Shown here: positions 32,678-45,061 of the stretch, piece after piece
How the letters are laid out: every line of letters starts with the position of its first letter
How positions within the stretch are numbered: the stretch's first letter is position 1
Assembly: GCF_030247195.1 (NCBI RefSeq)
Contig: NC_080672.1
Location: forward strand, 351,228,413-351,292,412
Source: Topomyia yanbarensis
Taxonomy: Eukaryota > Arthropoda > Insecta > Diptera > Culicidae
DNA length: 64,000 nucleotides
Reading direction: 5' to 3'
Position numbers and translations under genes: made by a program
The notes under the pieces: generated by a model
Told to the model about the DNA's origin: nothing
The model's input: the letters and a program-made list of their open reading frames with translations, nothing else
Databases searched by the model: none

Positions 32678-33805
32678 TTAGTTTGCGTTCCCATCATCGT
32701 CGGATGTCTCACATGTGACCGATCCCTCGCTTTCCCTTGTAGCAGTTGTCACCATTCTTATCATTTTCTGGGCCGATCTCGTTGCGTTGCGGCTATACTC
32801 TATCTGCAGTGCCAGCTGGAGCGCAGCATCTTGTGTTTGCAACCCAGCCAGGCGAACGCGATCCTGAACGACTGGATCGAGCAAGCCGTCGATGAAATGA
32901 TTTAGGGCGATGATATCTCGCACATCGCTAGGACAATTGTAATATACGGACGAGACCAGTTTCTTTACATCGGCGGAAAAGTGAACGAGATCCTCATTGC
33001 GCTGTTGTTGTCTGGTTCTGAGCTGCGCATGGCGCAATCCTCTCCGTAGTTCATCGCCGAAACGTTGATAAAGGGCAGTTTTTAATGCACCATAATTTGC
33101 ACGATTCCTGGTACTCAAATTGCGGAGCACTTCTAATGCCGGGCCTCTCAGCATCGCGGCTAAATACTTCGCACGTAGCTCTTCACTCCACCCATTTATA
33201 TCAGTAGCAATTTCGAAAGAAAGAATGTAGTCGGACCACTGTTTGCTTCCATCGAACATGTCCGGAGTGATCTTAACGTAAGAAGCACATGATACAATAC
33301 TTGGCACATGTTCATTCGGGCCATGTATGATTGACACATCGTCATGACCGTCGTCTCCTTCGGACAGCATCGAGCGGTCGGCTTGTTGAACACCAGAAAC
33401 GTTCGGATCGGCTACTGGTACGGTGTCGCAGCGTTTACCGGACTCATGTGGGGAACTATGAGTTATGGGTGCTCCAGTCAGCTGTAATGCATTCAATGCT
33501 ACACTAAATTCTCTCATTGTTGTCAGAGCATTCACCTGGTTTTTCAACCGGCCTAACTCCTCTCCATATTCTTGTAGTTGGTCCGCCACTTCCATTCGAA
33601 TGTCTCTAACAGACGAGGTTATGGTACTGTTAAGCACATCGAATTTGTCCATTAGTCCCCGGCGGTCATCTTTATCTTTTCTCCGAAACTCAACGAACAT
33701 GCCCCTAATACCCGCTAGCAATCTTGGACTCGGAACGCTGTCCTGCTCCTGGTTTCCCGGGAGTGAAGGCTCAGGTGAATCTCGTGGTGGTGATGACTTA
33801 ACCAA
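32678..33805 (-). CDS. gag of a gypsy-type LTR retrotransposon
   Basis: A 375-codon open frame with no internal stop. The N-terminal third is charged and helical (FRRKDKDDRRGLMDKFD; RMEVADQLQEYGEELGRLKN), likely a coiled coil. From about residue 170 comes the capsid-type domain: ITPDMFDGSKQWSDYILSFE, LRAKYLAAMLRGPALEVLRN and LYQRFGDELRRG, matching the retrotransposon gag family that builds the particle around the RNA. A CCHC zinc knuckle, usual at the C-terminus, is absent; the frame ends soon after MVTTATRESEGS. The frame is open upstream into the primer-binding region without an ATG. The first in-frame ATG is near 33700 (residue 36), so the start assigned here (a TTG codon) is arbitrary. 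The protease follows on the same strand. Confidence 0.85.
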   Translation of the reverse strand: MVKSSPPRDSPEPSLPGNQEQDSVPSPRLLAGIRGMFVEFRRKDKDDRRGLMDKFDVLNSTITSSVRDIRMEVADQLQEYGEELGRLKNQVNALTTMREFSVALNALQLTGAPITHSSPHESGKRCDTVPVADPNVSGVQQADRSMLSEGDDGHDDVSIIHGPNEHVPSIVSCASYVKITPDMFDGSKQWSDYILSFEIATDINGWSEELRAKYLAAMLRGPALEVLRNLSTRNRANYGALKTALYQRFGDELRRGLRHAQLRTRQQQRNEDLVHFSADVKKLVSSVYYNCPSDVRDIIALNHFIDGLLDPVVQDRVRLAGLQTQDAALQLALQIEYSRNATRSAQKMIRMVTTATRESEGSVTCETSDDDGNAN

Positions 33806-33830
33806 AAATCTGCACTTAAGGGTTTCACAA

Positions 33831-33847
33831 CCCCACTTCTGACACCA
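33831..33847 (-). other. primer-binding site
   Basis: On the minus strand TGGTGTCAGAAGTGGGG, starting with TGG (complement of a tRNA CCA end). It lies directly after the presumed LTR and upstream of gag. The sequence would fit a tRNA-Leu 3' end; that tRNA identity is from memory of the family and is not checked. Confidence 0.7.
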
Positions 33848-33848
33848 C

Positions 33849-34035
33849 TGTTACAGTTTTTGGCACAGACACTGTTATCCCGACAGTCGATTCGTCGGTT
33901 CCACGAAAAACGCCAAATTCCTGCCCGAGCAGAAATTGGGTTAAGGAGTAGATAATTTCGGAACGAGATAAAACGCGTGCTATCGTAGCTGGTTAACTTT
34001 TATTATTGCCTTTTTCTCTCGCATACTTTTTGACA
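33849..34035 (-). repeat. presumed 5' LTR of the gag-protease element
   Basis: Between TGTCAAAAAGTATG (minus strand, from 34035) and CTGTAACA just before the primer site. An aataataaaag stretch inside could serve as polyadenylation signal. No second LTR is present, so the outer boundary is inferred from the TGT...ACA convention only. Confidence 0.45.
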
Positions 34036-34059
34036 GCCCCCTATCATCACTGCTTCAAT

Positions 34060-35470
34060 CTTATCTAGATGATACCCGTCAAATATTCTAGTCGCTACGC
34101 AGACATAGATTCCGTAACAATACCAAATGCGTTACTGATACTTTTTGCATGTATCAGGCAACTATCCATTGAGAAATTGGATTCTGAGATGGTTATGGCT
34201 TTCGTTGGATTAGTTTTCGACAAAAATGCACTGAAAAAAAATTCAGTTTGGACAAAAAAAATAAAATAATATGTTTTTCAAATAACATGTTTTTTTTAAA
34301 GTGCCCAACATAAATTTTCGACGGTAGATAGGGAACATATTTACCTATCTTGGAACAAAATTTCATCCAAATCAAAGATGGTTTTTTATAAATCGATCTT
34401 AAATTTTTAAAATCGATTTTTTCCAGTGTAGGAGTCGATGAAGGATTTTTCAATATTTTTATTCAAAAATTTAATTTAATTTAAAATTTTATTTTGTGAA
34501 AATCACTCCTACGAATTTTTTTTGTAGGATTTCTCATTTTTAGACTATAGCCATATGAAAAAAAATGGTAAAAAAGTTTGATCCTTTTCAAAAAACAGTC
34601 TAGATCATTTTTGGAAAAAAACAAAATATGCGAAGTGGTTTTTTGTGACAAAGTCTTCGTGTACAGAAAGTTTCTTTAAAATCTGAGAGGGTGCTGCCAA
34701 CATTTGTTCGAGTTGGCGCGAAATTCGTCTATTTAACCTTGAGGTGTCTGTCTTAGGCACCGTTCCCCTAGAACTCGGTTGAATGAAGAAGGATAATTGT
34801 GAACAAAACGCATTTTTACATGTTCTTGAATGTAAATAAATTCAAGTGAATTGTGACGCTCCTTTTATGTGCCTCTTGTGAGATGAAAATATTTTTAAGT
34901 GTGTATTTTTTAAATAGTCGATGATGACGTCATTCATAGAAGCGTGGCTCGTTAGGTGCATGAATCTGTCGTGCCAGACTAGGGAAGCGTAGCCTTTTGT
35001 GTGCAAATGCATGGTATTTTGACTATGTTATACATAATTAAAATTTGTTATGACATGATATCAAAAATACGTTCTTAGAAATAATTCTGTGTGATATGCG
35101 CAAAAATTTTGAAAATTTATCGTGAGATAGCTGAATTGTAAGCGTTTAAAACCTGACCACTATTCGTTACATACCAGTTTTGTTGAATTTGCAAAGTGCA
35201 TCCCCAAAGTGCTGTGCTGAAAAATGTCATATGTAGAGCCATTCTAGTATGCAGAGTCCTAAAAAAATTATATAGCTGTGTTGTTGACTTTATCCGACCA
35301 ACATAGACGGTCTATTCGACTTCATTCTGTTCGGCGGCTTTCGAGAACATTAATATAGCAATCAATTTCTCAAATATGTCATTCCATTATGGTTGCCTTC
35401 AAAATATTTCATCTCCCAGTTTCGGAATTTCCAACGATAATTAACATGTAGAATGACGCAGAAACACTGC
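34060..35470. other. AT-rich DNA, no gene recognised
   Basis: No supported frame or repeat boundary. Confidence 0.4.
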
Positions 35471-35479
35471 TAGGCTAAA

Positions 35480-37850
35480 ATTTATAGCTCGTTTTTATTA
35501 TATTCCAGCTCACATAACTTGGTCATTGTCCAACCTCATGCCGATGGTAATCAGCGACAAGCTGTCCCTGCGCTGTCAATGAACCGGAAAAGAAAACCCG
35601 GTCAGATGTTTCGTTTCGTTTTCTTGATGCTGTTGTCCCGACGGCCTGCAACGCGTACGGAAAGGAAGCAATGACGCAACAGCGAAAGGGTTCACCACCA
35701 AAGCTCAGTCAATGACATGTCTGTTTGTGCCTCCGGGAGCAATTTGCATAACACATGTGACTGCGATGCGTTTGCAGTGCGCGAAACATGACATATTCTG
35801 TGTAGTTTTTATTTTATTACACATTCAAGCAACCGTGCAGTGCAGCTGATCTTTTGCGAAACCGGCACGTTTCAGTGAACCGAACCTGGTTTGGGATACC
35901 TACCAACGAAAAAAAAAGATCCTAATTGATTTAACACATAAATCAAGCATCTGCACACGGGAGATCGTCGCATCCTCTTGGATTCTGAATTACATTTGAA
36001 TAATTTAGGTAACAACTGGTGCTGCTGTACACCGTGGCTGCTGAGTTTCTGGGTATGTAGCGAATGGCACATTTTTATGCTTCCAGCATTCGCAACAATG
36101 TAATTAATTTGCATATTATTTCGGGCTCGGTTCAACGTGCTCCGGTTTTGCCTCTCCGGCTCAGTGCGGAAAGGGAAACTTTTTTTTGTGGGACCCCTTT
36201 TTCCGCACACTCAACATGTGCCGCGTTGCGAATCTCTTCGCCGATACCTGTTCAATTCGAAAGGTTACCTGCCTGCGCCTACCGATCACGACGAACGACG
36301 AATCTTTGAAACTGGCAGATGGAAAAGGGGTTCCTCTCTGTCAGCGAAAAAAAAGTATCAAATTGACTTTGAAGGTGATTTATAATTTCTCACACTCGGG
36401 TCGAAGCCCGAATGGGTTTCTGCATATGATTAATGCACGCAGAGATTGAACGAACCTATTTGCATATGGATTGTAGATTGGAGGGTTCGACCGAAGGAAA
36501 TTAATTGACAAAATCGCCTTTACCGCTGTCGAAGACCTAATCGTTTTTCCCTCGGTTTTCACTTATCGCTACTGCATAACGGTAGGAAATCAATCTTCCA
36601 ACCGAAAGACCAGGTGAGATGGATGTCCTTTGGCGATGAACCCTTCTTTTCGTGCGGCATCTTGAGCTGGAAACCAAACGGTAGGCAACATTTTATTTTA
36701 GCATGCTGGAAGAAATGTTTCCACCGGTGTGATTGATTTGCATTTTCTGCGCGGGTCCGGTCGGTGAACGTTGCATCAACAACATTTGCCGGAGCAGCGG
36801 GAGTTAATTGTGATTTAAATTTTGCCGGGCGCGTCTATAATTCAATCAATTTCGAAGCTGGCGAAGTTGAATACCGCATTCATGATGCAGGGCGTTTCGG
36901 CCCTGAAGGCTTCGCTGGCGACTGTTTGCTTTTGGTCCTGACGGAATGAGTACAGATCTAGGTCATTGACTTTTTCATCGTGAGAAATTTTCACCGACGG
37001 TGTAAATCGCGTGTAAAATTTCAATCAGCGATTTGTTGAACTATTATTGAAAATTTTCAAGTTCGACGTTGGCAACTTCACTCCGTTAATCGACGTGTCT
37101 GTTGTAAATGTCTTACAAAAAGGTGAAATTTAAAACCAGCAGCTGTAAATGTTTGGAAAGTTTAAACAGTCAGCCAAGGTGTTTCACATCTCTGCATTTA
37201 TTATTCCCTAAACTCGCACGTGTATTCTGCCAGAGTTATGTACACTTCTAACTGCGCATGTCACCAGCGACTGCCACCGTCAATTTTCCTCTCCTTGTTG
37301 AGATCTCTCTCCGGTTTGTAAAATACACCCTTCGTGTGCGGCGAAGGACATTTCCATGTCTGTTTATATACCAGAAAAGCTTTCTTCAAGTATATGCTGA
37401 CATGTCATCTCCGTTCCCTTTGTCCTACCCCCATAGTCAAATTTTCCTGGGGACACGCCAAGAAAAATTATATTTTCTTAACACCAACACAACTTCTTTA
37501 ACCGTAAGACTTTTCCCTTACAAACACAAACACACGGTAAATAACCCACAAGTCTTAGGAAAGGAATACCAGAGGGAGGCATAATTATTTTGAGACTAAC
37601 GCTATAAAATACAGTCTTAGCGTTGGTGCGGCGACTACCGGAATGAATGAATGAATGAGTGAATAAATGGTGGAAAAGGAAAAGCACGTGGAAAATGTGT
37701 TAATTGTACCAGCAAAACAGAGAGCGTAGCGTAGCCGGCAGTGGAAAAAAACAGACCCAGACAAGTGACGATCCACCCGGGCTGGTCTGCTTTCCTCGCT
37801 CCTGCCGGGTATGAAGGGCACGACCTAGGTCAATGCAATTCATTTACTTA
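35480..37850. other. repeat-poor, GC-richer block, possibly unique host DNA
   Basis: None of the repeat families of this window occurs here. GC and CpG are higher than around it, with homeodomain-like cores such as taattaattt (36100) and attaattg (36498-36510) and several E-box-like cacgtg/catgtg words. Reading frames on both strands are open over similar stretches (e.g. 35872-36210 minus, 36064-36449 plus), which points to composition rather than coding. A regulatory or intronic role is only inference. Confidence 0.4.
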
Positions 37851-38678
37851 CGTTCTTCAGTAGGGCTTCCGGTTGGGGTGTTTTAGGTGATTGCGAACTT
37901 ATGATTTAATTTTCAGGGAAATTTCAACTGTTGCTTTATTTTGGTGATTTATTTCAACGGGGATTCTGCGAGATTCTCACTTGAGCAGATGATAACTTCC
38001 CCTTTTCGTTGTTTCTTCATTGTTTTTAAAAAAATAGAAGTATGAGGTGTTTTTGAACCGACAGGGAGCTATTGTCTCAAGGGTGAGTCGATAATCATCG
38101 TGACACTTTCAACTTTGCGGAACTTTTTCATACTTGAACAAAATTAACCAAATTTTACCCAGTTTCTTTTTAGAGGGCATTATTTTTGTCATTTTTTTGT
38201 TAACTGCATCTGTTGAACAGTTAACAAAAAACCGAAACAGCGTGCAAAAAGTATGATCCACAAAAATCTCTAAATATAAAATTTCTATCGGAATCGAATA
38301 TATTTGTAAAAGGATTATGCAAAACTGTCTTTTTCCTAAAGGAACAAATGGATTACCCAATTTGCGCATAAAGACCTAACTTGGAAAAGTCAATGTAACT
38401 AACGCCAATTTGGTGTTAGTTTTGATACATCGTCTAACTAACAGCAAGTTAGTGTCTGTTACTGACGAGTGGAACACGAAACATTAAAATCCAACTTTTC
38501 CATTATGCAAAGTTCACCTAAACTAGTGCTTGACGATGACTCTTATACGAAAATTGTATGTGACGGCAAACTAAGTTATATGACATATAAACTGTATTGC
38601 TACCCGAGCAAAGGCGGATAACATAATGATTTCATATTGATATCATGTTTTGTTATCATTGTTATTATTTTGATATTA
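37851..38678. other. no gene; start of a MITE-like sequence
   Basis: Near 38604 'acccgagcaaaggcggataa' begins an AT-rich stretch that is interrupted at 38679 and appears to resume after 41062 (tatgttatcatcttgac). Confidence 0.35.
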
Positions 38679-41060
38679 GGGGAGACCGGGGCTAGTTGGC
38701 GGTGTTTTCAGTTTTCATTTTTTACCGCTTTGATTTTGGTGGATCTTGCAAAATAGAATACGTTACATGAAAGGGCAGACTGTAGGCAACATCTCTGAAT
38801 TTTATGAAAATGATTGATACGTTATCTTCTTTTCTAGAGACAAAAATATGTGACGCGGAAAAGCCGCCAACATACCCCAGCCCCGGGGTAAGTTGGCGGA
38901 ATACCAGAAAATAAGCAATCAAATGGAAATCTGGTTACATCAGTGGTCCTTATGAAATGTGGCGATTGTCTTTTCAATAAAACTGTATATTATTCGACAC
39001 TCTTTATTATATTTCAGTCTCAATACCCCGTCATTTTGACTTCGACGCGTACTCCAAAAGCAAATTTTCATGCGATTGTCCGAAATAATTGTCCCCTGCA
39101 TTGACGGGAGACATAAGAAAAAGTTTCTCTTACTTTGGAGTGAATTCCAGAAATGAAAATGTTTGATGACTATTTTTGCACTGTTAATAATACCGCCAAT
39201 AGGGCACTGCAATTTTTTTTTTTAGATTCTCGAAGGCCCCCTCTCTCGTATTGTGACAAATGTCAAAGTAAGCTCAGATGCCAAATTTCACATCATTTGG
39301 ACAATTTTAGACCCCGCCCACATCGCTTGAAATTTTTTGAAATTGGTGCTATGGGAAAATATGGAGGAAAAATACATTAAATGCTATAACTTTTGAAGTA
39401 GCAATCAGAAAATTATAATTTATACCTCTTTTGAAAGGAAATAATCTTAGTATTTGAATGGAGATATTTTTGTTTCTAGAAAAATACGCAAAAGTGGTGT
39501 ACTGGGTCATTTTGGCCCCAAAATCCCCTATTTTTAATGATTTTTCTGCTCCGTGATGCAAATGATACATATTTTGTAGTTTTTCTAATCTGAAAAAATC
39601 TCAAAAATCTATCGGAGCCTTTTTGACCTTTGTCCGAATACGACAAGTTGGGGTTTAATGGCCTTTTGTCATTCATATTAAACTTCATATTTTTCTCGTG
39701 AATATATCTCTATTATTCTTCACTCAATTTTCATAAACTATACCTTGTTGAGCGTGGAAAATCCTTAGGATTGTAACAAAAATAGATTCGTTACCGGTAA
39801 AATTCAGAAACATCAAATTATCTGACATATAGTGTTAATTTCACATTTTTCTCATAAAATCGCACATATCAACTCCATTTAACAACAAAATTCTTATTCA
39901 ATTTACTACTTTAAGTGTAAAACATGCTTAGGGATCACATGAGAAAAGTTTCATTCCTGAAAAAATAGGGGAAGTTGAGGTAATAGGACAAATAATGAAA
40001 AAAAAAATGAGATTCGTAGTGTAAATATCAAAAAGTTTGATGTTTCTGAATTTTACCTTTAACGATTTATTTTCGTTTTATTCCTCAGAATTTTACACGT
40101 TCAACAAGTTACATTTTATGAAAATTGAGTGAAGAATAATAGAGATATATTCACGAGAAAAATATGAAGTTTAATATGAATGACAAAAGGCCATTTAACC
40201 CCAACTTCTCGTATTCGGACAAAGGTCAAAAAGGCTTCGATAGATTTTTGAGATTCTTTCACATTAGAAAAACTACAAAATATGTATGATTTGCATCGCG
40301 GAGCAGAAAAATCATTGAAAATATGGGATTTTGGGGCCAAAATGACCCAGTACCCTACTTTTGCGTATTTTTCTAGAAACAAAAATATCTCCATTCAAAT
40401 ACTAAGATTATTTACTTTCAAAAGAGGTATAAATTATAATTTTCTGATTGCTACTTCAAAAGTTATAGCATTTAATGTATTTTTCCTCCATATTTTCCCA
40501 TAGCACCAATTTCAAAAAAATTCAAGCGAAGTGGGCGGGGGTCTAAAATTGTCCAAATGATGTGAAATTTGACATCTGACCTTACTTTGACATTTGTCAC
40601 AATATGAGAGGGGGGGCCTTTGAGGATTCAAAAAAAAACTTTACAATGCCCTAACCGCCAATTTGCCCCGTGTGCGTCACCGCCAACATACCCCAGCAAC
40701 ATATGTTATGAAAAAGATTTAAAAAATTACTTTTGTGTATAGATAGGTGTAATATCTATACGGATACTGAAAGCTCTTTTTACGCACTGTCGAAAAATAT
40801 AATCATTTGAGGAATAGATTGAAAACCACCTTAATTAACACAAAATGTTTAAAATTATGAAAAATTACAAATATTATCTCAAAACACAATATTGCCCACA
40901 GCTTCTACTAAACAAAATGTTTTGCAACAAAAACACATTGGATGATGCGTTTCACATTACTTGAGGTTCACAACGAGATACAGCGCTTTATGACTAATAG
41001 AAACGAAGAAAAGGGGATTCCGCCAACTTACCCCAACCGCCAACTAGCCCCTGGCTCCCC
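38679..41060. mobile_element. 2.4 kb palindromic (foldback) element at a TA target
   Basis: TA (38677-38678) and TA (41061-41062) flank inverted ends GGGGAGACC/GGGGAGCCA followed by GGGGCTAGTTGGCGG in both. Inside, 39210-39830 and 40030-40650 are long inverted arms; both encode the same phantom peptide on opposite strands (AEKSLKI.DFGAKMTQY). The loop is about 200 bp. The motif ccgccaac(t/a)taccccag-like recurs at 38866, 38883, 40680 and 41022. No transposase was found. TA duplication suggests a Tc1/mariner-type mobiliser. Confidence 0.85.
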
Positions 41061-41062
41061 TA

Positions 41063-42320
41063 TGTTATCATCTTGACAATTTGCGATCATATCAGAATTT
41101 GTTATCGCTGTAGTTTTTGAGGCCAGCATTGAAAATCTCGAGGAATTTCTACAATATGATGTTTTTAATTCTGTTTGCAAGTCGAAGGCATTATATTAAT
41201 ACTTGACATTTTAGATTGCTAGGTAAATCGGCTATATCCAAGCAAAATTTCTAGTTTTATAGCACACTACAAGTGCCATCTAAGTTTTAAGAAAGGCTTT
41301 AGGAGTAACATAAAACCTTCATTTTTACAAAGGTAGTTATCAGAATGAAAGTGAAGTTTTACAGTTATTCCGTACATGTATTTACTTCAGCTTAAATAAT
41401 GTCAGTCAAATTGTAGGATGAGTTTGAGTAAAATGCTAGACATTTGTGACTGAAACCCCCCCCCCCTCCCCAGGAGCTTGTACTGTCTTAGAGTTTCATC
41501 TAGCTGGACAAAACATCATCACGCTTGACCATTCGTTCCATTGAAACACAAAGGGTGTTTCCGTTTTAGGTATTTAGCATCAAGCCGGCGCTAATCTATT
41601 CCGACAATAAGTTAATGTTGGTTTCTGATGAGACGATGGATTTTTTGAAACCTCATTGAGATAAACGTTCCAATCTGTTTAAAACAAATAACCCCAACCT
41701 AAATCGACATACATATAACCGCATCCAGGAAAAAAACGCTTTTAATCCACCTAACAGTGTGATGAGACATTTCTTATAATTCTTATCACTCTCTTCGGAT
41801 ATTATATCGTTTGAGAACATTTAGAACATGATGATTCGCGATGTTTTTGATAACACATACTACATGGGATAGTGGGAGGACTCAGAGAATCGCTCAAATC
41901 AGCATAGGACAACATCAGTGCTAGAAATCTCAAACCAAATCAATGGGAAAGCGAAAAAATGGCCCATAAAATAGACATACCAACGAATTATTGTTAATGC
42001 TCTGTTAATAAAATATCTACATTGTGGTGGGAAAACTGAATTTTCCTAAAGGGGTTATATATTGTACTGAGCCAAAAAAATCGAAATTTTTTTTAATCGA
42101 TTTGAAGTTTATACTTTACTCAAATTTCCAACGCGACTAAGAAGAACTAAGAAAATTGAAATCGCAGCTCCTGATATTTTTCTAAAGGTGACTTCCCAGT
42201 AGTATCCTTGATTTGAATTATTATCGCTAATGCCAAAGAACAAATAAAAACCTCTCCAAAACGAACCGTTTGGGAAAATCATCTTCATTACTGGAATTTT
42301 CATTTTCACGAATCTTTTCG
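41063..42320. other. no gene; family B fragment
   Basis: 'ttttaatccacctaacagtg' (41740-41760) is a family B start. A C-run with T (41455-41468) is a simple repeat. Confidence 0.4.
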
Positions 42321-42326
42321 ATAACC

Positions 42327-42395
42327 TTCCGTCACTTGCGTTAATACACTGGGTGCACAGTGCTCTGAAAATCTAGCGAAATCGTCTTAGGGCAC
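42327..42395 (-). mobile_element. decayed copy of the piggyBac-like MITE
   Basis: 'ccttccgtcacttgcg', 'ctctgaaaatctagcgaaat' and 'cgtcttag' match the minus strand of 51350-51438. The right end is degraded. Confidence 0.6.
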
Positions 42396-42399
42396 CAGC

Positions 42400-43265
42400 G
42401 GGTCTAATTCAGAGCCATCTGCGCGACGAGTTAAATCTGTAAAGAATACTAAAAATTAATTTCTATTCCATAATTTTCAGTTCAGCAATTCGAGAGATCG
42501 TGCTCACCGCAAACCATCAAAAATAGACTACGTTGTGAAGCGATGGTCACTATTTATTAAAAAATCACGGTTGAATAAAAAATTAAACTATTAAAAAATT
42601 TCAAATAGTTTATAATTTTCACAAACTTATTAGGAAAAATTGTTTAATAATCTTTCGTAATATTGTGCAGGAAAAAAGCTGAAAATTTCAGTATTTTCTC
42701 TATCTGCAACATATATTAAGTATACCAATTAATTGGTATACGAATTGGGATAGGTTCGCCAAATTTTGGAAGAAGTCTATAAAATAACCCCTTGAAAACT
42801 ACCTAAAAATTGTTGTAGTTCGATGCAATAAAAATCCCCAAAAATGAAATGTACCTATTAATTTGAAACACAGTGAATAATACATACAATAAAGACCCAT
42901 TTTTATCAATCTCATGGTGTATTTTAGGCTGACAAAATGGGGACGTTGACTAAATCGGACAATTTTTTTTCTTTATAATAAACTGAAGCTGTTAAAATAT
43001 TCTTCCCGTCCCTTGATGTAGTCTGATAACTATTTCTGATTATGATGAACTTTTTATTTTTGCATATTTCCATCTTCATGATAAGGAAATCATGCTCAAG
43101 AAAGGATTTACTCGAATTCAGTCTTGTTCGTCTGCTAGAGCCCATCAAACATATGTTCATATTTGGCTGATAAAATCGGGGTTTCAATGTATTATAATAG
43201 ATATTCAGCATTCGAAGAAGTTTCTTGTGAACGAGTGTAGAACGACTTTGTTTCTACTTACTTGA
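42400..43265. other. AT-rich DNA, no gene recognised
   Basis: No supported feature. Confidence 0.4.
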
Positions 43266-43269
43266 AATC

Positions 43270-45061
43270 AGCGGCGTAGCCAAAAATTCGGTTTGATGAG
43301 AGTTTGGTGAAAATCGATCATACTGTCCAAACGGCATAATTGCGAAACCGTAATTTTTGGAGTTTTAAAATTATGCAGAATTAATTTTTCAAAAAATAGT
43401 AACAGAGTTCGTGTCTTTAGCGAATTTGTTGAGACTTTATTGTAGTCATTAATATTAACCTGAGAAAATTCACCATAAATACTTCTTGGACGATATACCG
43501 TCAAAATTATTTTATCAAATGATGCGCTGTTTAACGTTTGTAAAACTCATCGAAGATACTAAACCTCCGAAATTGGCGGTTTCAAAATGATGCTATCTTG
43601 ACCTTAAATTACTGTTTTTAAACATTTGACCTAAACATATAATTGGCCATACAATAAAAATCAAATCCTCATCAAAATCGATCAAAACCTGCTAGAGTCG
43701 AACGGAAATCGTCATTTTTCATAAATTTCTCTTTATATTCAGAAAGTGTTATCCTCGTTATTAAGCATATTACGTTTTCGTCTCAACTCGACGCATTCCC
43801 AAAATAAAAATCTGTTTTAATCCACCTAGTGGTGCAATTGTGCTTTTCTCATTTGTCCAGATTACGATTCCATGGCTGATTATGTTCAATACAATGGTGG
43901 AAATGAATATTACATGTTCAGTACGATTTGCACATACATACAATGGATCGACAGCCACGATCTTGAGATACTATGTGATACTGAAACATCGTTTGAAACC
44001 AGCGGCGGATCATGGAGAAAGATCCGGGAGGTCCGGGTCCTGCCGAAAATTTTCAACTTGTTAAGCAATTTTAAACTAGTTTTAATTTTAAAGTAGCAAC
44101 CTCTAACTGCATACTCCCTCCGGGCCGGTATGATTGACGATTTATAGAGTGGTTGCAGAACCTTTCTATATGAGAAAGGCAAAAATGTACCAAAGTCCAA
44201 AAAAAGTCAATTTTTGTCAAGCATCTCAATGTTTCATGCATTTTAAAGTCATTTGGCATCAAAAATACAAATTTGATTTTGAAAATTTTTCATTTCCGTT
44301 TATATGGGAATTTGCTGTGTGATTGCACTCTTCAACTCGTAACTCCGGAACCGGAAGTCCAATCAATACAAAATTCAATAGCAGCCGATGGGAAGGTTGT
44401 ACCTTTCTAACTTTGTGCAAATCGGTCCAGCCATCTCTGAGAAACAGAGGTCACACATACATACACACACAGACATTTTCCGATCTCGACGAACTCAGTC
44501 GATTGGCATGTGACACTCGGCCCTCCGGGTCGGGATTAGATTGACGAATTTTAGAGTGAATGAGAAAGGCAAAAACATTTTTAGCAAATGTTGAAAGTTA
44601 TGCATTTTTTGGTGAGCAGTTCTATGTTTCATAGACATTAAATCAATTTTAACTTCGCTTCCTATTAAATAAAGACCCTTATTACAGTACATCTCTACAA
44701 AAACGAGCTCAATTTGAAAAGAAATCTGAGGATTATGATTGATTACAGAACTTTGGAATTTTCTATTGGAATGTTTTCAGGCAGGATTTTGATATTGATG
44801 CTATTAGACAACTGTGAAATCAAGACCAATAGATCAGTTACATATCAGGACCCCATTTCGACAATTTAACAAAAGTCCTCATGATGTTTACAACAACAGG
44901 TTATCAATCTACGGATCAGATAATTGTTATTGTAATATTGAATTAAATCAGTCTGCATCAATAAATTTTCAATTTCAATCCAATATTTTTTTGGGCGGGG
45001 GGGGGGGGTGGGGGTTTGTTTTGTATTAAACCCGAGAACCTTCTCTTGGCTACGCCGTTGC
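43270..45061. mobile_element. hAT-like element with nested family A copy
   Basis: Left end CAGCGGCGTAGCCAAAA and right end (complement) CAACGGCGTAGCCAAGA are inverted. Flanks cttgaaat and catggagt match at 5 of 8 positions, so the duplication is decayed. Inner sequence is AT-rich and has a G-run at 44996-45008. No transposase frame was recognised. Confidence 0.6.
43803..44575 (+). mobile_element. family A dispersed repeat, copy 3
   Basis: Starts 'ctgttttaatccacctagtg' and ends 'gaatgagaaaggcaaaaa'. It contains the shared 'aactccggaaccggaagtcc' and 'ggccctccgggtcgg' phrases and a CA microsatellite near 44455-44472. An internal 'ctatatgagaaaggcaaaaa' near 44168 looks like a second end, so it may be two fused fragments. 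Confidence 0.65.

Noticed and set aside
33465..33842. 125-codon plus frame opposite gag
   Set aside because: Antisense shadow of the gag frame.
36060..36450. three overlapping plus frames as exons
   Set aside because: No donor and acceptor in matching phase, and no recognisable protein.
39349..40503. two nearly identical 73-residue frames as a duplicated gene
   Set aside because: They are the same DNA in the two arms of a palindrome, rich in F, I and K as expected from AT-rich repeat.
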